This document shows, in pieces, positions 24,109 to 34,161 of a stretch of 64,000 bases of DNA. This DNA is from Turneriella parva DSM 21527 (GTDB lineage: Bacteria; Spirochaetota; Leptospiria; Turneriellales; Turneriellaceae). A model generated the notes under the pieces. That model was given only the letters and a program-made list of their open reading frames with translations. It did no database searches and was not told where the DNA came from. The position numbers and the translations under genes were made by a program. The stretch spans positions 2,728,001-2,792,000 of the forward strand of contig NC_018020.1 of the NCBI RefSeq assembly GCF_000266885.1, in the 5' to 3' direction. Numbering within the stretch: position 1 is the first letter of the stretch; each line of letters starts with the position of its first letter.

Positions 24109-25304
24109 CTGTCGAAGAGTTTAATGAGTTCTTCAAGTCGTTGAATCCCACGATAAGCCGGGTGGGCGAAACCTCTCTTATGCACTTTGCCCATATTGAT
24201 AATTTTGGTGAATACCTCAAACGCGAAGCGGACTTTTGGCGACCGTACGTCAATGGCGAGGTCTCTTATATTGCGAATCGGTATGCTCAGCTTCATAATG
24301 CATTTGCAGACCTTGCAAATCAGCTCGCCACAAAACAATACGATGCCGCTCGGGCCAACTTACGCTCGATCTTGGATGAGATACGTGCCGCACCGGTAAA
24401 CGTTGTTCAGTCGGACTCGGTCTTGGGCAAACTGATTGCAGCAGAATATGCAGAGAATTGGCAGGTAGCCAGCGGTATGTACGCCTATTTTGCCAGGAAG
24501 ATTGATCGAAATCTTTTGAGCAATTTTGATATGTTCCTGGGCGTACTAAAGGCTCATTGGTTTCGTGATGGCTCAAGGGCAATTGATGCCACTGCGACTA
24601 GTGTCGTGGGTAAGCTTGAAAACCAAGTTAAGTCATATGACGAGACATTCAGGGCAATGTTCGCAAGGGCAGAGGGCCAAATTGATGATTACAAGGCTAG
24701 AAACCAAGAGAAGGCCCAAGCATTTGATCAAACAGCTTCTGAAAGATTTTCTGCCTTCGATGCGCACTTCAGAGAGCAGAATGATAGGTTTGAGAATCTA
24801 AGTAAGACCTACGAAGAATACCTTCGTCTAAAGGGACCGGCCAGGTATTGGAGCGAATTAGCCAAAAGCTATGAAAGCAAGGGGTACAATTGGCGCAATT
24901 GGGCAGCGGCTATTAGTGGGGTATTTATCGGGCTTCTGGTTGCAATGCTCTACAATCCACCGGTGCTGTATGAGCTTACGCAGGAGTTCTGGACGAGCAA
25001 GAATATTAAGGGCACGATCATTTCTGCCATTGTCGTTTCAACATTTGCCTATGCGATACAATTTACGGTAAAGTTGGCACTTAGCTCGTTTCATTTGTCC
25101 CGCGATGCGAAAGAAAGGGCTCAACTGACCTACTTCTACCTCGCGATGCTGAAGAATGGCGCGCTTCAAGAATCAGAAAGAGGTGTCGTTATGCAATCTT
25201 TGTTCAGTCGTTCTGATACCGGGTTACTCAAGAATGATGCAGGGCCGACAATGCCAGCAAATGTCATGGAGACCTTGAGGCCGAATAAGCAAGGGCATCC
25301 CTGA
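24105..25304 (+). CDS. Membrane coiled-coil protein in the hsd locus (DUF6161-like)
   Basis: A 399-residue protein starting at GTG 24105, 4 nt inside hsdS. An N-terminal helical domain is followed by a heptad-rich coiled coil at about 165-265 (QVKSYDETFRAMFARAEGQI, DQTASERFSAFDAHFREQND). Two membrane helices follow at about 278-298 (AAISGVFIGLLVAMLY) and 315-335 (GTIISAIVVSTFAYAIQFTV). It resembles the DUF6161 family seen in restriction and phage islands; that name is from memory and unproven. A membrane-tethered sensor or effector attached to the RM locus is an inference. Confidence 0.6.
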   Translation: MTVEEFNEFFKSLNPTISRVGETSLMHFAHIDNFGEYLKREADFWRPYVNGEVSYIANRYAQLHNAFADLANQLATKQYDAARANLRSILDEIRAAPVNVVQSDSVLGKLIAAEYAENWQVASGMYAYFARKIDRNLLSNFDMFLGVLKAHWFRDGSRAIDATATSVVGKLENQVKSYDETFRAMFARAEGQIDDYKARNQEKAQAFDQTASERFSAFDAHFREQNDRFENLSKTYEEYLRLKGPARYWSELAKSYESKGYNWRNWAAAISGVFIGLLVAMLYNPPVLYELTQEFWTSKNIKGTIISAIVVSTFAYAIQFTVKLALSSFHLSRDAKERAQLTYFYLAMLKNGALQESERGVVMQSLFSRSDTGLLKNDAGPTMPANVMETLRPNKQGHP

Positions 25305-25356
25305 TCGCCGCACATGAAGGTTCCAAGCGGGCTATAGGGGGCGCCATCTGAGCAGA

Positions 25357-26040
25357 GTGCCGCGTACACCAGACGAATTCAGGGACGCTCTCACGGAGCA
25401 AATAAACATGCTTGAGGATGCGTGCACTGGCTATGATCAAGGCAAGCAATACCAATCAAAAAATATAGCCGTAGTACTCCGAAAGCTGCTTCATACGACC
25501 GGCAATCAAACCGCACTCTTGAAGCATTTTGGCATGAATGAATGGCGATTTCTTACCTCAAGTTCATTTCGGCATCTTGGCCCAAACAGTGTACCGCTCA
25601 ATAATTCTGGTCTGCTGGCATATAACTTCTCACGTGAGAATATCGAGATGACCCCTCAGGTCGATCTCAGCGGTTTTGATCGGGAGGAGAATTGGATACA
25701 GTTTGCAGATTGGTGGCAGGATGACATCATACACTATGTTCGCACAGGTAAAGGCATTGATTTAAGTATGCACCTAAAAAGGGATGATCGACACATATCT
25801 CGTATGTTGATAACCCTTATGGTGACCGATCAGGACGGTGGCGCACATGTAGACGCAAAGCTGAGCACAGCATATGCAAAGCTTATTCGCGAACCATCAG
25901 CGGGTTTTTTCTTCAAAAGTCTCAATGGAGAGACTTATCAAATAGAAGGTAACATTCATCTTGCGATGGTGCGTCAGATCGCTGCCGAATTAATAATCAC
26001 AATGAAGCGCAATACCGTTGAATATCGTGAGGTGTCATAG
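25357..26040 (+). CDS. Hypothetical protein in the hsd locus
   Basis: A 227-residue frame from GTG 25357; an in-frame Met at 25411 (MLEDACTGYDQGK) could be the true start, as neither has a convincing Shine-Dalgarno. It contains VVLRKLLHTTGNQTALLKHF near the N-terminus and DDRHISRMLITLMVTDQDGG with HVDAKLSTAYAKL in the middle; the acidic and His residues there could be catalytic or metal-binding. The family is not recognised. It abuts the next gene (TAG then ATG), so it belongs to the hsd accessory operon. Confidence 0.6.
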   Translation: MPRTPDEFRDALTEQINMLEDACTGYDQGKQYQSKNIAVVLRKLLHTTGNQTALLKHFGMNEWRFLTSSSFRHLGPNSVPLNNSGLLAYNFSRENIEMTPQVDLSGFDREENWIQFADWWQDDIIHYVRTGKGIDLSMHLKRDDRHISRMLITLMVTDQDGGAHVDAKLSTAYAKLIREPSAGFFFKSLNGETYQIEGNIHLAMVRQIAAELIITMKRNTVEYREVS

Positions 26041-26174
26041 ATGAATTACCGCGACACTGCATCCTACGGCAAACGCCAGGAATACATGGCGGTCGCCGAG
26101 TTGTTGCGTCGTGGTTTCGATGTCTATATGACCCTCGTCGACGACCAGGGTATTGATTGTATCGTGCGGCTCAA

Positions 26175-27311
26175 TTGTAATAGTTTTTACTTTATCTGAC
26201 ACTCTCTTAACAAAAAGGAGTGTTTATGACGACAGAACAGAAAATTATCAAGAACAAGGTTGGTCTGCTGAAACTGGCAGAGCAGCTGGGCAGCGTATCG
26301 AAAGCTTGCAAGGTTTTCGGTTACTCAAGAGACAGTTTCTACCGGTTTAAGGAGCTTTACGACAAGGGTGGCGAGCTCGCATTGCAGGAGATCAGCCGCA
26401 GGAAGCCTTTGCTGAAAAATCGTGTAGCTCCAGAGGTCGAGGAAGCGGTACGGGAAATTGCATTTCAATACCCCGCGTACGGTCAGGTTCGGGCGTCCAA
26501 CGAGTTGCGCAAGATAGGTATCATCATCTCCCCTTTTGGCGTGCGCGGCGTTTGGCTGCGCCATGATCTTGCGACGTTTAAAAAACGGCTGAAATACCTT
26601 GAAGCGCGAATGGCTCAGGAAAAGGGGATCTTTACCGAGGCACAATTGGTTGCGCTCGAACGCGCAAAAGATGAGAAGGAAAGTCACGGTGAAATTGAAA
26701 CGGAGCACCCTGGTTATTTGGGGTCACAAGACACGTTTTACGTGGGAAATATGAAGGGTGTGGGTAAAATTTATCAGCAGACCTTCATCGACACGTATTC
26801 GAAAGTCGCTTTTGCGAAACTCTATGATCGCAAGAATTCTCTGGTTTCAGCCGATATGCTTAACGACAGAGTCATCCCGTTTTTTGACGAGCATGAGATT
26901 CCGCTGTTGCGCGTTCTGACCGATCGTGGCAGCGAGTACTGTGGCAACCGGGAAGAGCACGATTATCAGCTGTATCTGGCCTTGGAGAATATCGACCACA
27001 CAAAAACCAAGGCCAAGAGCCCGCAGACGAACGGCATTTGTGAGCGCTTTCACCGGACTATATTGAATGAGTTTTACAATGTTGCATTCAGAAAGAAGGT
27101 TTACACTTCTTTGGAGCAATTGCAGGCAGACCTTGATGAGTGGATTTACGATTACAACACGCAGCGCACTCATCAGGGGAAATATTGCTTCGGCAAAACG
27201 CCTCTGGCAACATTCAAAGACTCGCTCAGTATAGCGAAAGACAAAATGCTGGATTTGAAATTACAGACAGCATGAAAATGGGTGTGTCAGGTCAAGTTCA
27301 GACTTTTACAA
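26175..27311 (+). mobile_element. IS481-family insertion sequence
   Basis: The termini TGTAATAGTTTTTACTTTAT... and, as reverse complement, TGTAAAAGTCTGAACTTGAC... form imperfect inverted repeats of about 28 bp, both running into CTGACAC. The element is flanked by CTCAA(T) at 26170-26175 and 27312-27317, a 5- or 6-bp target duplication depending on where the end is placed. It contains a single intact transposase gene. The clean duplication indicates a recent simple insertion. Confidence 0.88.
26226..27275 (+). CDS. IS481-family transposase
   Basis: A 349-residue protein from ATG 26226, preceded by AAAGGAG. N-terminal HTH (LAEQLGSVSKACKVFGYSRD), then an rve-type DDE core with TFYVGNMKGVGKIYQQTFID (D), VLTDRGSEYCG (D) and SPQTNGICERFHRTI (E), ending with the TPHQ-like TRTHQGKYCFGKTPL region. 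Catalytic residues are intact, so the element is probably active. Confidence 0.92.
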   Translation: MTTEQKIIKNKVGLLKLAEQLGSVSKACKVFGYSRDSFYRFKELYDKGGELALQEISRRKPLLKNRVAPEVEEAVREIAFQYPAYGQVRASNELRKIGIIISPFGVRGVWLRHDLATFKKRLKYLEARMAQEKGIFTEAQLVALERAKDEKESHGEIETEHPGYLGSQDTFYVGNMKGVGKIYQQTFIDTYSKVAFAKLYDRKNSLVSADMLNDRVIPFFDEHEIPLLRVLTDRGSEYCGNREEHDYQLYLALENIDHTKTKAKSPQTNGICERFHRTILNEFYNVAFRKKVYTSLEQLQADLDEWIYDYNTQRTHQGKYCFGKTPLATFKDSLSIAKDKMLDLKLQTA

Positions 27312-27675
27312 CTCAATGAAAGCACCTACATTGACATCCAAATCAAAGCCCGGTCTCGTGATGCGAAACAATGGAATTTCTTCGCTGCAATGACTTTCAA
27401 GCCGCGAAAGAACCTGTACTTCATTTTCTATACCGAGCGGACGAATGCATACTGGATAATCCCTTCTCAGGAACTGACCGGCCTTTGCGTACAGAATAAG
27501 TCTGGCAAGCATGTGGGAAAGCGCAGCCTCTCACTGCCCAAGACCGACAAGGGCGACAAGACTGAGAAATACGGCAAATACCTCAATGAAAACGGGTTTA
27601 ACCTATTGCGGATGGCGATAGTATGAGTTCTCATCTTTGGCTGAAATTCTTTGAAACGAGCATAAATGTGGTAAA

Positions 27676-27697
27676 TAAGTAAACTATACTTTACTTA
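27676..27697 (+). promoter_or_regulatory. Operator-like dyad before the AAA/DUF4143 gene
   Basis: TAAGTAAA-CTATAC-TTTACTTA, a perfect 8-bp inverted repeat in an A+T-rich 95-bp gap. TATACT at 27685-27690 inside it could be a -10 element, so a bound protein would block transcription of the gene starting at 27723. No good -35 was found. Confidence 0.4.
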
Positions 27698-27722
27698 ATA
27701 TGTATATTTAAGCAGATAGGTC

Positions 27723-29153
27723 ATGATTCTCGACCAAAATGAAGTCCTGAATGTGCTACGCCAAATGAACCCGTGGTGGCAGGGGCAGCCGCCGTCGGGC
27801 CTGTTCAAGTGGCGTCGGGCAGCTTATCAGGAAATCGAGAACTGGCTGATGCACCCGCCCTCAAAGCGAGCGGTGTTGGTGAGCGGTGCCCGCCAAATTG
27901 GCAAAACGACTTTGTTGCTGCAGGTCGTTGAATCGCTGTTGGCGAAAGGCGTGCCGCCCAGCAATATACTCTACGCTTCTTTTGATCATCCGATGCTGAA
28001 GCTGACCGGCCTCGAGAAGCTGGTCAAACTGTGGCAAGAGGCTGAAACGCTGCAAGAAGGCACAGAGTACCTCTTGCTCGATGAGATACAGTACACCAAA
28101 GACTGGCAGGTATGGCTGAAGCACCAGGTCGATTTTACCGGCAACCGTCGCATCGCCGTGACTGGTTCGGCGACGCCGCTGAATCGCGACAATCTCGAAT
28201 CGGGTGTCGGCCGCTGGCATACGGTCGAACTGGCAACGCTCTCGTTCTATGAGTATTTGAAGATTACGCATCATGATAAAGTCGGATTACCAACGGTTAA
28301 GACGCTGCAATCGCTGTTCGACTGGCCCGAAAATCAATTTGGCACGGTTTCGGCGCGAGCGCATGCGCTGACTGCGCTTTTTCATAAATATATCTTGCAG
28401 GGTGGGTTTCCTGAAACAGCGACAGTGTCGAATCTGCATACAGCACAAAAATTACTACGCGAAGACATCGTCGATAAAGTGCTCAAGCGCGACATGACTG
28501 CACTCTATGGTGTACGCAACATATTGGAGCTCGAGCAGGTGTTTCTCTATCTGTGCATGACAGAAGGTGGTATTCTCGATATTACACAGCTTTGCCAGCG
28601 ACTCGAGCTCAAGAAACCGACGGTGAGTAGCTTCATTGATCTGCTTGAATCGACTCACCTGATCTACAAATTGAAGCCACACGGTTACGGAAAAGAAGTC
28701 ATAAGGGGCAAGAGTAAGATGTACCTGGCGCATCCGTCGATTTCGCATGCGGTGCTCATGAAGGGCAAGGCAATCGACACCGACGAAAGCCTGCTCGGTA
28801 AAAGTGTCGAGACGGCCTTTTTTCGCCATGTCTTCGCCCGGTATTACGCACGATCTATAGGCTTCTCGTACTGGCGGTCAAAAAAACCGAAAGAACTCGA
28901 AGTTGACATTATCGCCGAGGTTGACGGACGGGCGATTCCCTTTGAGGTCAAATACCGTAGCACGCATACTACTGCCCGCGACCTGCAAGGCATTATCGAA
29001 TTCTGTGAAGAGAAGAAAGTATCGCGGGGTTATGTGATAACGAAAGAATTATCAGACTTTGGTGTATTGAAGATTGACGACATCGAGATTCTCAAGGTTC
29101 CAGCGCCCCTGGCCTGTTATTGGCTTGGCAAATCAGAAATGACCGAAGAATAA
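27723..29153 (+). CDS. AAA_14/DUF4143 ATPase with nuclease-like C-terminus
   Basis: A 476-residue protein. Walker [12 protein letters not shown] at about 55-65 and a YLLLDEIQY Walker B mark the AAA_14 domain ([14 protein letters not shown] is typical). DUF4143 follows ([20 protein letters not shown]-like segment, then [20 protein letters not shown]). The C-terminal part has Asp395-x12-Glu408-Val-Lys410 (ELEVDII...PFEVKYR), a PD-(D/E)XK-like arrangement. Family members are widespread and mostly uncharacterised, often near mobile DNA. It is separate from hsdR by only 14 bp, hence in the same operon, but it also has its own operator-like dyad. Confidence 0.85.
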   Translation: MILDQNEVLNVLRQMNPWWQGQPPSGLFKWRRAAYQEIENWLMHPPSKRAVLVSGARQIGKTTLLLQVVESLLAKGVPPSNILYASFDHPMLKLTGLEKLVKLWQEAETLQEGTEYLLLDEIQYTKDWQVWLKHQVDFTGNRRIAVTGSATPLNRDNLESGVGRWHTVELATLSFYEYLKITHHDKVGLPTVKTLQSLFDWPENQFGTVSARAHALTALFHKYILQGGFPETATVSNLHTAQKLLREDIVDKVLKRDMTALYGVRNILELEQVFLYLCMTEGGILDITQLCQRLELKKPTVSSFIDLLESTHLIYKLKPHGYGKEVIRGKSKMYLAHPSISHAVLMKGKAIDTDESLLGKSVETAFFRHVFARYYARSIGFSYWRSKKPKELEVDIIAEVDGRAIPFEVKYRSTHTTARDLQGIIEFCEEKKVSRGYVITKELSDFGVLKIDDIEILKVPAPLACYWLGKSEMTEE

Positions 29154-29167
29154 GGCCTCAACCGACC

Positions 29168-32100
29168 ATGCCGACCGCAAAAGTCAACGAAGATCTGCTC
29201 GAACAAGCAGCGCTGCAATGGTTCAAGGAGCAGGGTTATACTCATATTCACGGTTCCACCATCGCCCCCGGCGAACCGGCAGCCGAGCGTGAATCATTTG
29301 AAGAAGTCGTTCTTTCAGGCAGAATACGCGATGCTCTTGCGCGAATCAATCCGACGCTTTCCACTGAAGTCATCGATGAAGCGCACAAGCAGCTCATGCG
29401 TATGGATGCCCCGACCTGCCTTATCAACAACCGAACCTTTCACCGCTACGTTACCGACGGCATCAGCGTGTCCTATTCCAAGAACGGTGATGAGCGCGTA
29501 GAGCCGGTCAAGATCATAGACTTCGAGAAGCCAGAGAACAACGACTGGCTGGTGGTGAACCAGTTCGCGATCATTGCCAAGCCGTACCATCGGCGGCCGG
29601 ACATCATTGTTTTTCTAAATGGTTTGCCGTTGGTAGTGTTTGAGCTAAAAAACATGGTTGGGGCACCAACAGTTGCGGATGCTTACAGACAATTGCAAAC
29701 GTACAAGGCCCAGATTCCAAAGTTGTTTAATTACAACGAACTAATGGTCGTTTCTGACGGCAATGCCACAACACTGGGTACCCTGACTGCTGATGAATCA
29801 AGGTTCATGCCATGGAAATATATTGAAAGCGAAAAACTGATTTCTGGTGGTAAGCTCAGTATACAGGTGGTAATCGAGGGCGTTTTTGAAAAGCGCCGAT
29901 TTCTTGATTTGATTCGTTACTTTGTGGTCTATGAAGACAATTATGGCGGTGAAGTCATCAAGAAGATTGCTGGCTACCATCAGTTTCATGCCGTCAACCG
30001 CGCCTTGGCTGAGACCGTGAGAGCAACGGGTGCCAACGGTGACCGTCGAATTGGTGTGGTCTGGCATACCCAGGGCTCAGGTAAGAGCCTCACCATGGCA
30101 TTTTATGCCGGGCGTGTCGTGCAATCCGCTGCGATGGAAAATCCGACAGTGTTGGTCATTACAGATCGCAACGATCTCGATGACCAGCTGGCCGGTACCT
30201 TTTCGCGCTGCCATGAAATCTTGCGGCAAAACCCGACACAGGCAGAGAACCGCGATGACCTGAAAGAAAAGCTCAAGGTAGCATCAGGTGGCATTATCTT
30301 CACGACTGTTCAGAAGTTCTTTCCTGATGAAAAGGGCATGAAGCACCCTTTACTTTCAGACCGGCGCAATATCGTGGTGATTGCCGACGAAGCGCACCGC
30401 AGCCAGTATAGCTTCGGTGCACGCGTGGTTGACGTCAAAGGTGCCAGTGGCCAGGTTGAAGGCAAAGAGATCACTTATGGTTTCGCTCAGCATATGCGCG
30501 ACGCTTTGCCCAACGCCAGTTTCATCGGCTTTACCGGCACGCCGATTGAGTTATCAGACAAGAATACACGCGCAGTGTTCGGTGAATACATATCGGTCTA
30601 CGATATTCAACGGGCAGTCGAAGACGGCGCCACAGTGCGGATTTACTACGAAAGCCGTCTCGCCAAGATTGCACTCGATGAGAAAGAACGCCCGAAGCTC
30701 GACGCTGACTTTGAAGAGGTGACAGAGGGCGAAGAAGACCTCAAAAAAGAGAAGCTGAAATCGCGTTGGGCTCAGCTCGAAGCACTGGTCGGTGCGCCTA
30801 AGCGGGTAAAGTTGATTGCTGAAGATATTGTTCGCCATTGGGAAGGCAGAAAGGCAGCCATGAAAGGCAAGGCTATGATTGTCTGTATGAGCCGTCGCAT
30901 CTGCGTCGATATGTACAATGCAATTGTCAAGATTCGCCCAAACTGGCACAGCGAAAATGACGCCGAAGGTTCAATCAAGATTATCATGACGGGCTCGGCC
31001 AGTGATCCGGCTGAGTATCAACCCCATGTGCGCAGTAAACAGCGCCGTGAAGACATGGCAAAGCGTTTCAAGAAATCAGCAGATTCTCTTGAGATCGTCA
31101 TTGTCAGGGACATGTGGCTGACGGGCTTCGATGCCCCGTGCGCCCACACCATGTACGTCGACAAACCGATGAAGGGCCACGGCCTGATGCAGGCCATAGC
31201 CCGCGTTAACCGGGTGTTTGAAGATAAGAAAGGTGGCTTGGTTGTCGACTACCTTGGCCTTGCTGACAGCCTCAAGTCTGCCTTAGCCAATTACACCGAC
31301 AGTGGCGGCGAAGGTAAGCCCACATTCGACCAGGACGATGCCGTTGCCGTGATGCTAGAGAAATATGAAATCTGCTGCGGTCTATTCCACGGCTTCGACT
31401 GGACTAAATTCAAGAGTGGTTCGCCTGCAGAACGTTTGGGCATCATGCCTCTGGCTCAAGAACATATCCTATCCCAAAAAGATGGTGCAGAGCGGCTGAT
31501 TCAGCATGTCGCAGAGCTAACAAATGCCATGGCACTGGCGATGCCGCATGATGAAGCAAAGAAAATTGTCGAGGATGTCGCATTCTTTCAAGCAATCAAA
31601 GCTGTTTTGACCAAGCCCACAACAAGACAGGCCAGGACCGAAGAGGATATGAACCGGGCAATTCAGCAGATTATCTCCCGCGCACTGGTCTCAGATGAGG
31701 TCATTGATGTATTCAGGGCGGCCGGGCTTAAGAAGCCCGATGTCAGTATTCTCTCCGATGAGTTCCTCATGGAAATTCAGGGCATGAAGCATAAGAACCT
31801 GGCTATCGAACTATTACGCCGTCTGCTCAATGACGAAATCAAAACCCGTGGTCAACGCAACGTCGTTGAATCCCGCTCGTTCTCTAAGATGCTCGAAGAT
31901 GCGATACAGAAATATAAGAACCGTGCAATCGAGACGGTACAAGTGATCGAAGAACTGATCAAGCTCGCGAAAGAACTTCGTGACGCCCATGCCCGCGGAG
32001 AACAACTCGGCCTGACAGAAGACGAGATGGCTTTTTACGATGCTCTTGAGGTAAGCGACTCGGCAGTGAAAATCATGGGCGACAAGGTTCTCAGCGAGAT

Positions 32101-32299
32101 TGCGCGCGAGCTCGTTAAATCGATCAAAGCAAACGTCTCTATCGATTGGACGGTTCGTGAGAACGTGCGGGCCAAGCTGCGAACCGTCGTGAAGCGCATT
32201 CTGCGCCAGAGTGGCTATCCGCCAGACAAGCAAGAGAAGGCTGTCGAGACTGTACTTGAGCAGGTGGAGAGATTATCTGAGCAGTGGGCGGTGGCATGA
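29168..32299 (+). CDS. hsdR: Type I restriction enzyme, restriction/translocase subunit
   Basis: A 1043-residue HsdR. Start ATG 29168 ([20 protein letters not shown]); an in-frame upstream ATG at 29120 lies inside the previous gene. Nuclease domain with Asp145 and Glu159-Leu-Lys161 (RRPDIIVF...VFELKN); motor with Walker A TQGSGKS (301-307), DEAH (407-410), GFTGTP, and [11 protein letters not shown] with a later motif VI-like [10 protein letters not shown]. The C-terminal helical region should contact HsdM/HsdS. All motifs are intact, so with hsdM and hsdS the system should be able to restrict. It lies 6.2 kb from hsdM, separated by accessory genes. Confidence 0.93.
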   Translation: MPTAKVNEDLLEQAALQWFKEQGYTHIHGSTIAPGEPAAERESFEEVVLSGRIRDALARINPTLSTEVIDEAHKQLMRMDAPTCLINNRTFHRYVTDGISVSYSKNGDERVEPVKIIDFEKPENNDWLVVNQFAIIAKPYHRRPDIIVFLNGLPLVVFELKNMVGAPTVADAYRQLQTYKAQIPKLFNYNELMVVSDGNATTLGTLTADESRFMPWKYIESEKLISGGKLSIQVVIEGVFEKRRFLDLIRYFVVYEDNYGGEVIKKIAGYHQFHAVNRALAETVRATGANGDRRIGVVWHTQGSGKSLTMAFYAGRVVQSAAMENPTVLVITDRNDLDDQLAGTFSRCHEILRQNPTQAENRDDLKEKLKVASGGIIFTTVQKFFPDEKGMKHPLLSDRRNIVVIADEAHRSQYSFGARVVDVKGASGQVEGKEITYGFAQHMRDALPNASFIGFTGTPIELSDKNTRAVFGEYISVYDIQRAVEDGATVRIYYESRLAKIALDEKERPKLDADFEEVTEGEEDLKKEKLKSRWAQLEALVGAPKRVKLIAEDIVRHWEGRKAAMKGKAMIVCMSRRICVDMYNAIVKIRPNWHSENDAEGSIKIIMTGSASDPAEYQPHVRSKQRREDMAKRFKKSADSLEIVIVRDMWLTGFDAPCAHTMYVDKPMKGHGLMQAIARVNRVFEDKKGGLVVDYLGLADSLKSALANYTDSGGEGKPTFDQDDAVAVMLEKYEICCGLFHGFDWTKFKSGSPAERLGIMPLAQEHILSQKDGAERLIQHVAELTNAMALAMPHDEAKKIVEDVAFFQAIKAVLTKPTTRQARTEEDMNRAIQQIISRALVSDEVIDVFRAAGLKKPDVSILSDEFLMEIQGMKHKNLAIELLRRLLNDEIKTRGQRNVVESRSFSKMLEDAIQKYKNRAIETVQVIEELIKLAKELRDAHARGEQLGLTEDEMAFYDALEVSDSAVKIMGDKVLSEIARELVKSIKANVSIDWTVRENVRAKLRTVVKRILRQSGYPPDKQEKAVETVLEQVERLSEQWAVA

Positions 32300-32469
32300 T
32301 GGAAAACACAAAACTCACCGCTGAAGAAAAGGCAATCTTGGCCGCCTATGAGTCAGGCAATTACACCAGTCTGCCAGATACTCATAAGCTGATCGAAAAA
32401 TATGCCCGCTACGCAAAATATTCACGCAAGGGTGCTGTGACTGCGGCTCAAAATTCTTCAGAAAAGTGA
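32299..32469 (+). pseudogene. N-terminal remnant of a CopG/BrnA-type antitoxin
   Basis: Starts in or just before the hsdR stop (ATG at 32296 or 32299). It encodes [20 protein letters not shown] and YTSLPDTHKLIEKYARYAKY, closely matching the N-terminal half of the antitoxin at 18609-18896 (ILSAYESGNYRSLPDQSKLI). The ribbon-helix-helix part is missing; the frame ends after about 57 codons with unrelated residues. No toxin gene is adjacent. It marks the right side of the island. Confidence 0.7.
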
Positions 32470-32492
32470 GCCAAACTCAGACCTGACATTCG

Positions 32493-32684
32493 ATGCCTGA
32501 AACCGAAGAAAATCCCGGCCCAAAACCGCCTGAAGACCACCTCGCTGCCTCGATCGTCGATGCCTGGGCCGAGCTCGACAAGCGGGCCGAAGCCGAGAAC
32601 CCCGACGAGTTTCGCAAAGCGCGTGAAATGCTAGCCGAATGGGCTGAAAAGCTCGATGCGCTACTCAAAGGAAAAAAAACATGA
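32493..32684 (+). CDS. Small acidic hypothetical protein
   Basis: A 63-residue product (MPETEENPGPKPPEDHLAAS...), charged and helical (DEFRKAREMLAEWAEKLDAL). It overlaps the cytochrome gene start by 4 nt (ATGA) and has host-like codon use. Function not recognised. Probably the first core gene after the island. Confidence 0.55.
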   Translation: MPETEENPGPKPPEDHLAASIVDAWAELDKRAEAENPDEFRKAREMLAEWAEKLDALLKGKKT

Positions 32685-33019
32685 AATACCTTCTCGCAAT
32701 GCCTTTCGTTCTGTTGCTTAGTTGCACTTCAGCACAGGTAAAGACGAAAGACGACGCACGCGCCGCCGAAATCTGGCTGGCGGCCTGTTCGTTTTGCCAT
32801 GGCGTCGACGGTAAGCCACCGGCTGAGTGGGCCGATAAGGGAATGCGAAAATTTGGTACGTTTGGCATGAAGATGGGTTTCTTCTTCGGCGGCGACAAGA
32901 TGCGCGCGGGTATCGCCAGAACGATCGCCGAGGGCAAGGGAACTGAAATGCGGCCTTTCAAGGGCCATTTGACTGACGCTGAAATCGCGGCACTCGTGCG
33001 GCACATCGAAAGTTTGTGA
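32681..33019 (+). CDS. Small c-type cytochrome lipoprotein
   Basis: A 112-residue protein with an N-terminal signal and lipobox (LLLSC, Cys near 15) and one haem-binding motif CSFCH at about 37-41. Met residues around GMKMG/DKM could supply the sixth ligand, and the C-terminal LTDAEIAALVRHIESL is the usual last helix of class I cytochromes c. Probably a periplasmic electron carrier. Coupled by overlaps to the small protein upstream and the HAD gene downstream. Confidence 0.8.
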   Translation: MKYLLAMPFVLLLSCTSAQVKTKDDARAAEIWLAACSFCHGVDGKPPAEWADKGMRKFGTFGMKMGFFFGGDKMRAGIARTIAEGKGTEMRPFKGHLTDAEIAALVRHIESL

Positions 33020-33663
33020 AACACGTCTATCTTTTCGACATCGACGGCACTCTGGTTTCGGCGCAGGGAATGGGCGGCAAGGCGTTTCGGCGCGCTGTCA
33101 GTGAAATTCTGCAATACGAGCTTGCGTGGCAGACGCGCGATTTTGCGGGCATGACAGATGCGGGGCTTTTTCGCCGCGCGCTGAGTGAAAAGGGGCTGCC
33201 GCACGACGAGACGACTATCAGCGCGCTCGCAAATTTATACCATGACTATCTCGGGAAAAATCTCGCCGAGAAACCCGCACTCGTATTGCCGGGAGCCGAA
33301 AAGCTTGTGCGGCAATTTGCCTCGCAAAGTGGAATACACATCGGGCTCCTTACCGGCAACACGCGCCGAGGCAGCGAACTGAAGCTCGCGGGTCTTTGGC
33401 AGAACTTCGGTTTTGGATTTTACGGCGACGACCATGCGGTTCGTACCGATCTGGGTATTTATGCCCGTGAGCAAATCAGCGCTAAATTCGGCGAACACGT
33501 CGAAATCACGATTATCGGTGATACTCCAAATGATATTGCGTGCGCGCGCGCGGCCGGCGCGAGATGCGTCGCGGTCGCAACGGGAGCGTATTCAGCAGAC
33601 GAGCTCAGCGAAGCCGACGAGGTAATCGCCGACCTCACCGCATGGCCCGCCGTGTTCAACTAG
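33016..33663 (+). CDS. HAD-superfamily phosphatase (phosphoglycolate-phosphatase-like)
   Basis: 215 residues from GTG 33016, overlapping the cytochrome stop (GTGA). Motif I FDIDGTLV (nucleophile Asp), a helical cap, motif II GLLTGNTRRG (Thr), Lys in the middle, and motif IV GDTPNDIACARAAG. It resembles Gph-type phosphatases; the substrate cannot be read from sequence. Its last codons overlap the convergent gene's stop by 4 nt. Confidence 0.85.
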   Translation: MKHVYLFDIDGTLVSAQGMGGKAFRRAVSEILQYELAWQTRDFAGMTDAGLFRRALSEKGLPHDETTISALANLYHDYLGKNLAEKPALVLPGAEKLVRQFASQSGIHIGLLTGNTRRGSELKLAGLWQNFGFGFYGDDHAVRTDLGIYAREQISAKFGEHVEITIIGDTPNDIACARAAGARCVAVATGAYSADELSEADEVIADLTAWPAVFN

Positions 33664-34157
33664 CTCTGGCTTCGTGTCTTTCTGGCTTTTCGGTTGCGGC
33701 GTTTTTCGCTGAGGCCTGCGCTTAACTTCTTGCCGGGTGCTTTCGAATTCTTGATGCCCTCGGCGATTGAGCCACCGACATGGCGGTTGATTTCGCGAAA
33801 CGCCCCGTAGATGCCCTGGCTGATGGCGTTGTGCGTTTCTTTTATCTGCTGCGCCCGGCCACGTGTCGCGGGAAAAAGCCGCAGCAGGCCAAAGGTCACC
33901 TCTGAAACGACGCGGTGTCCCGTTTCGATAAAGAGCGAACCCTGGTCAATGCCCCGCGCGACGAGTTTAGCATTTTCGGCAATCAGCGTCTTATTGAGTT
34001 CGCGCGTTTGCAGCTGCAGGCGCAATGCAAGAGCCTGAAGGCGAACCGCGCGCAATCTTTGCTCTGATTGGCGAAGGCCCAAAATGGCAAAAAAGGTCAT
34101 GCCGATGCCTGTAAGGGCGATGCAGACTGCGATCAGTGAAAGCTCCGTTTCGCTCAT
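33660..34157 (-). CDS. Hypothetical single-pass membrane protein
   Basis: A 165-residue protein with one N-terminal membrane helix (LIAVCIALTGIGMTFFAILG, residues about 7-27), then a long basic helical region (RLRAVRLQALALRLQLQTRE) and a very basic C-terminus (LSEKRRNRKARKTRSQS). Function not recognised. It follows the next gene by 4 bp on the same strand and has a similar design, so the two may form a pair. Confidence 0.6.
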   Translation of the reverse strand: MSETELSLIAVCIALTGIGMTFFAILGLRQSEQRLRAVRLQALALRLQLQTRELNKTLIAENAKLVARGIDQGSLFIETGHRVVSEVTFGLLRLFPATRGRAQQIKETHNAISQGIYGAFREINRHVGGSIAEGIKNSKAPGKKLSAGLSEKRRNRKARKTRSQS

Positions 34158-34161
34158 GGTG

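Larger units (their letters stand above)
26041..27626 (+). pseudogene. PD-(D/E)XK nuclease-like gene split by an IS481 element
   Basis: The 5' part (26041-26174) encodes MNYRDTASYGKRQEYMAVAE...GFDVYMTLVDDQGIDCIVRL; the 3' part (27312-27626) encodes NESTYIDIQIKARSRDAKQW... to TAG/TGA region at 27626. Removing the insertion and one copy of the CTCAA(T) duplication restores one frame of about 148 codons. It has a GID-x12-QIK arrangement, the PD-(D/E)XK active-site spacing of small nuclease families related to DUF4365-type proteins. The intact gene would have been a nuclease encoded between hsdS and hsdR. The interrupted 5' part stops inside the IS; the 3' part can only be read from a start within the IS end. 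Confidence 0.8.
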
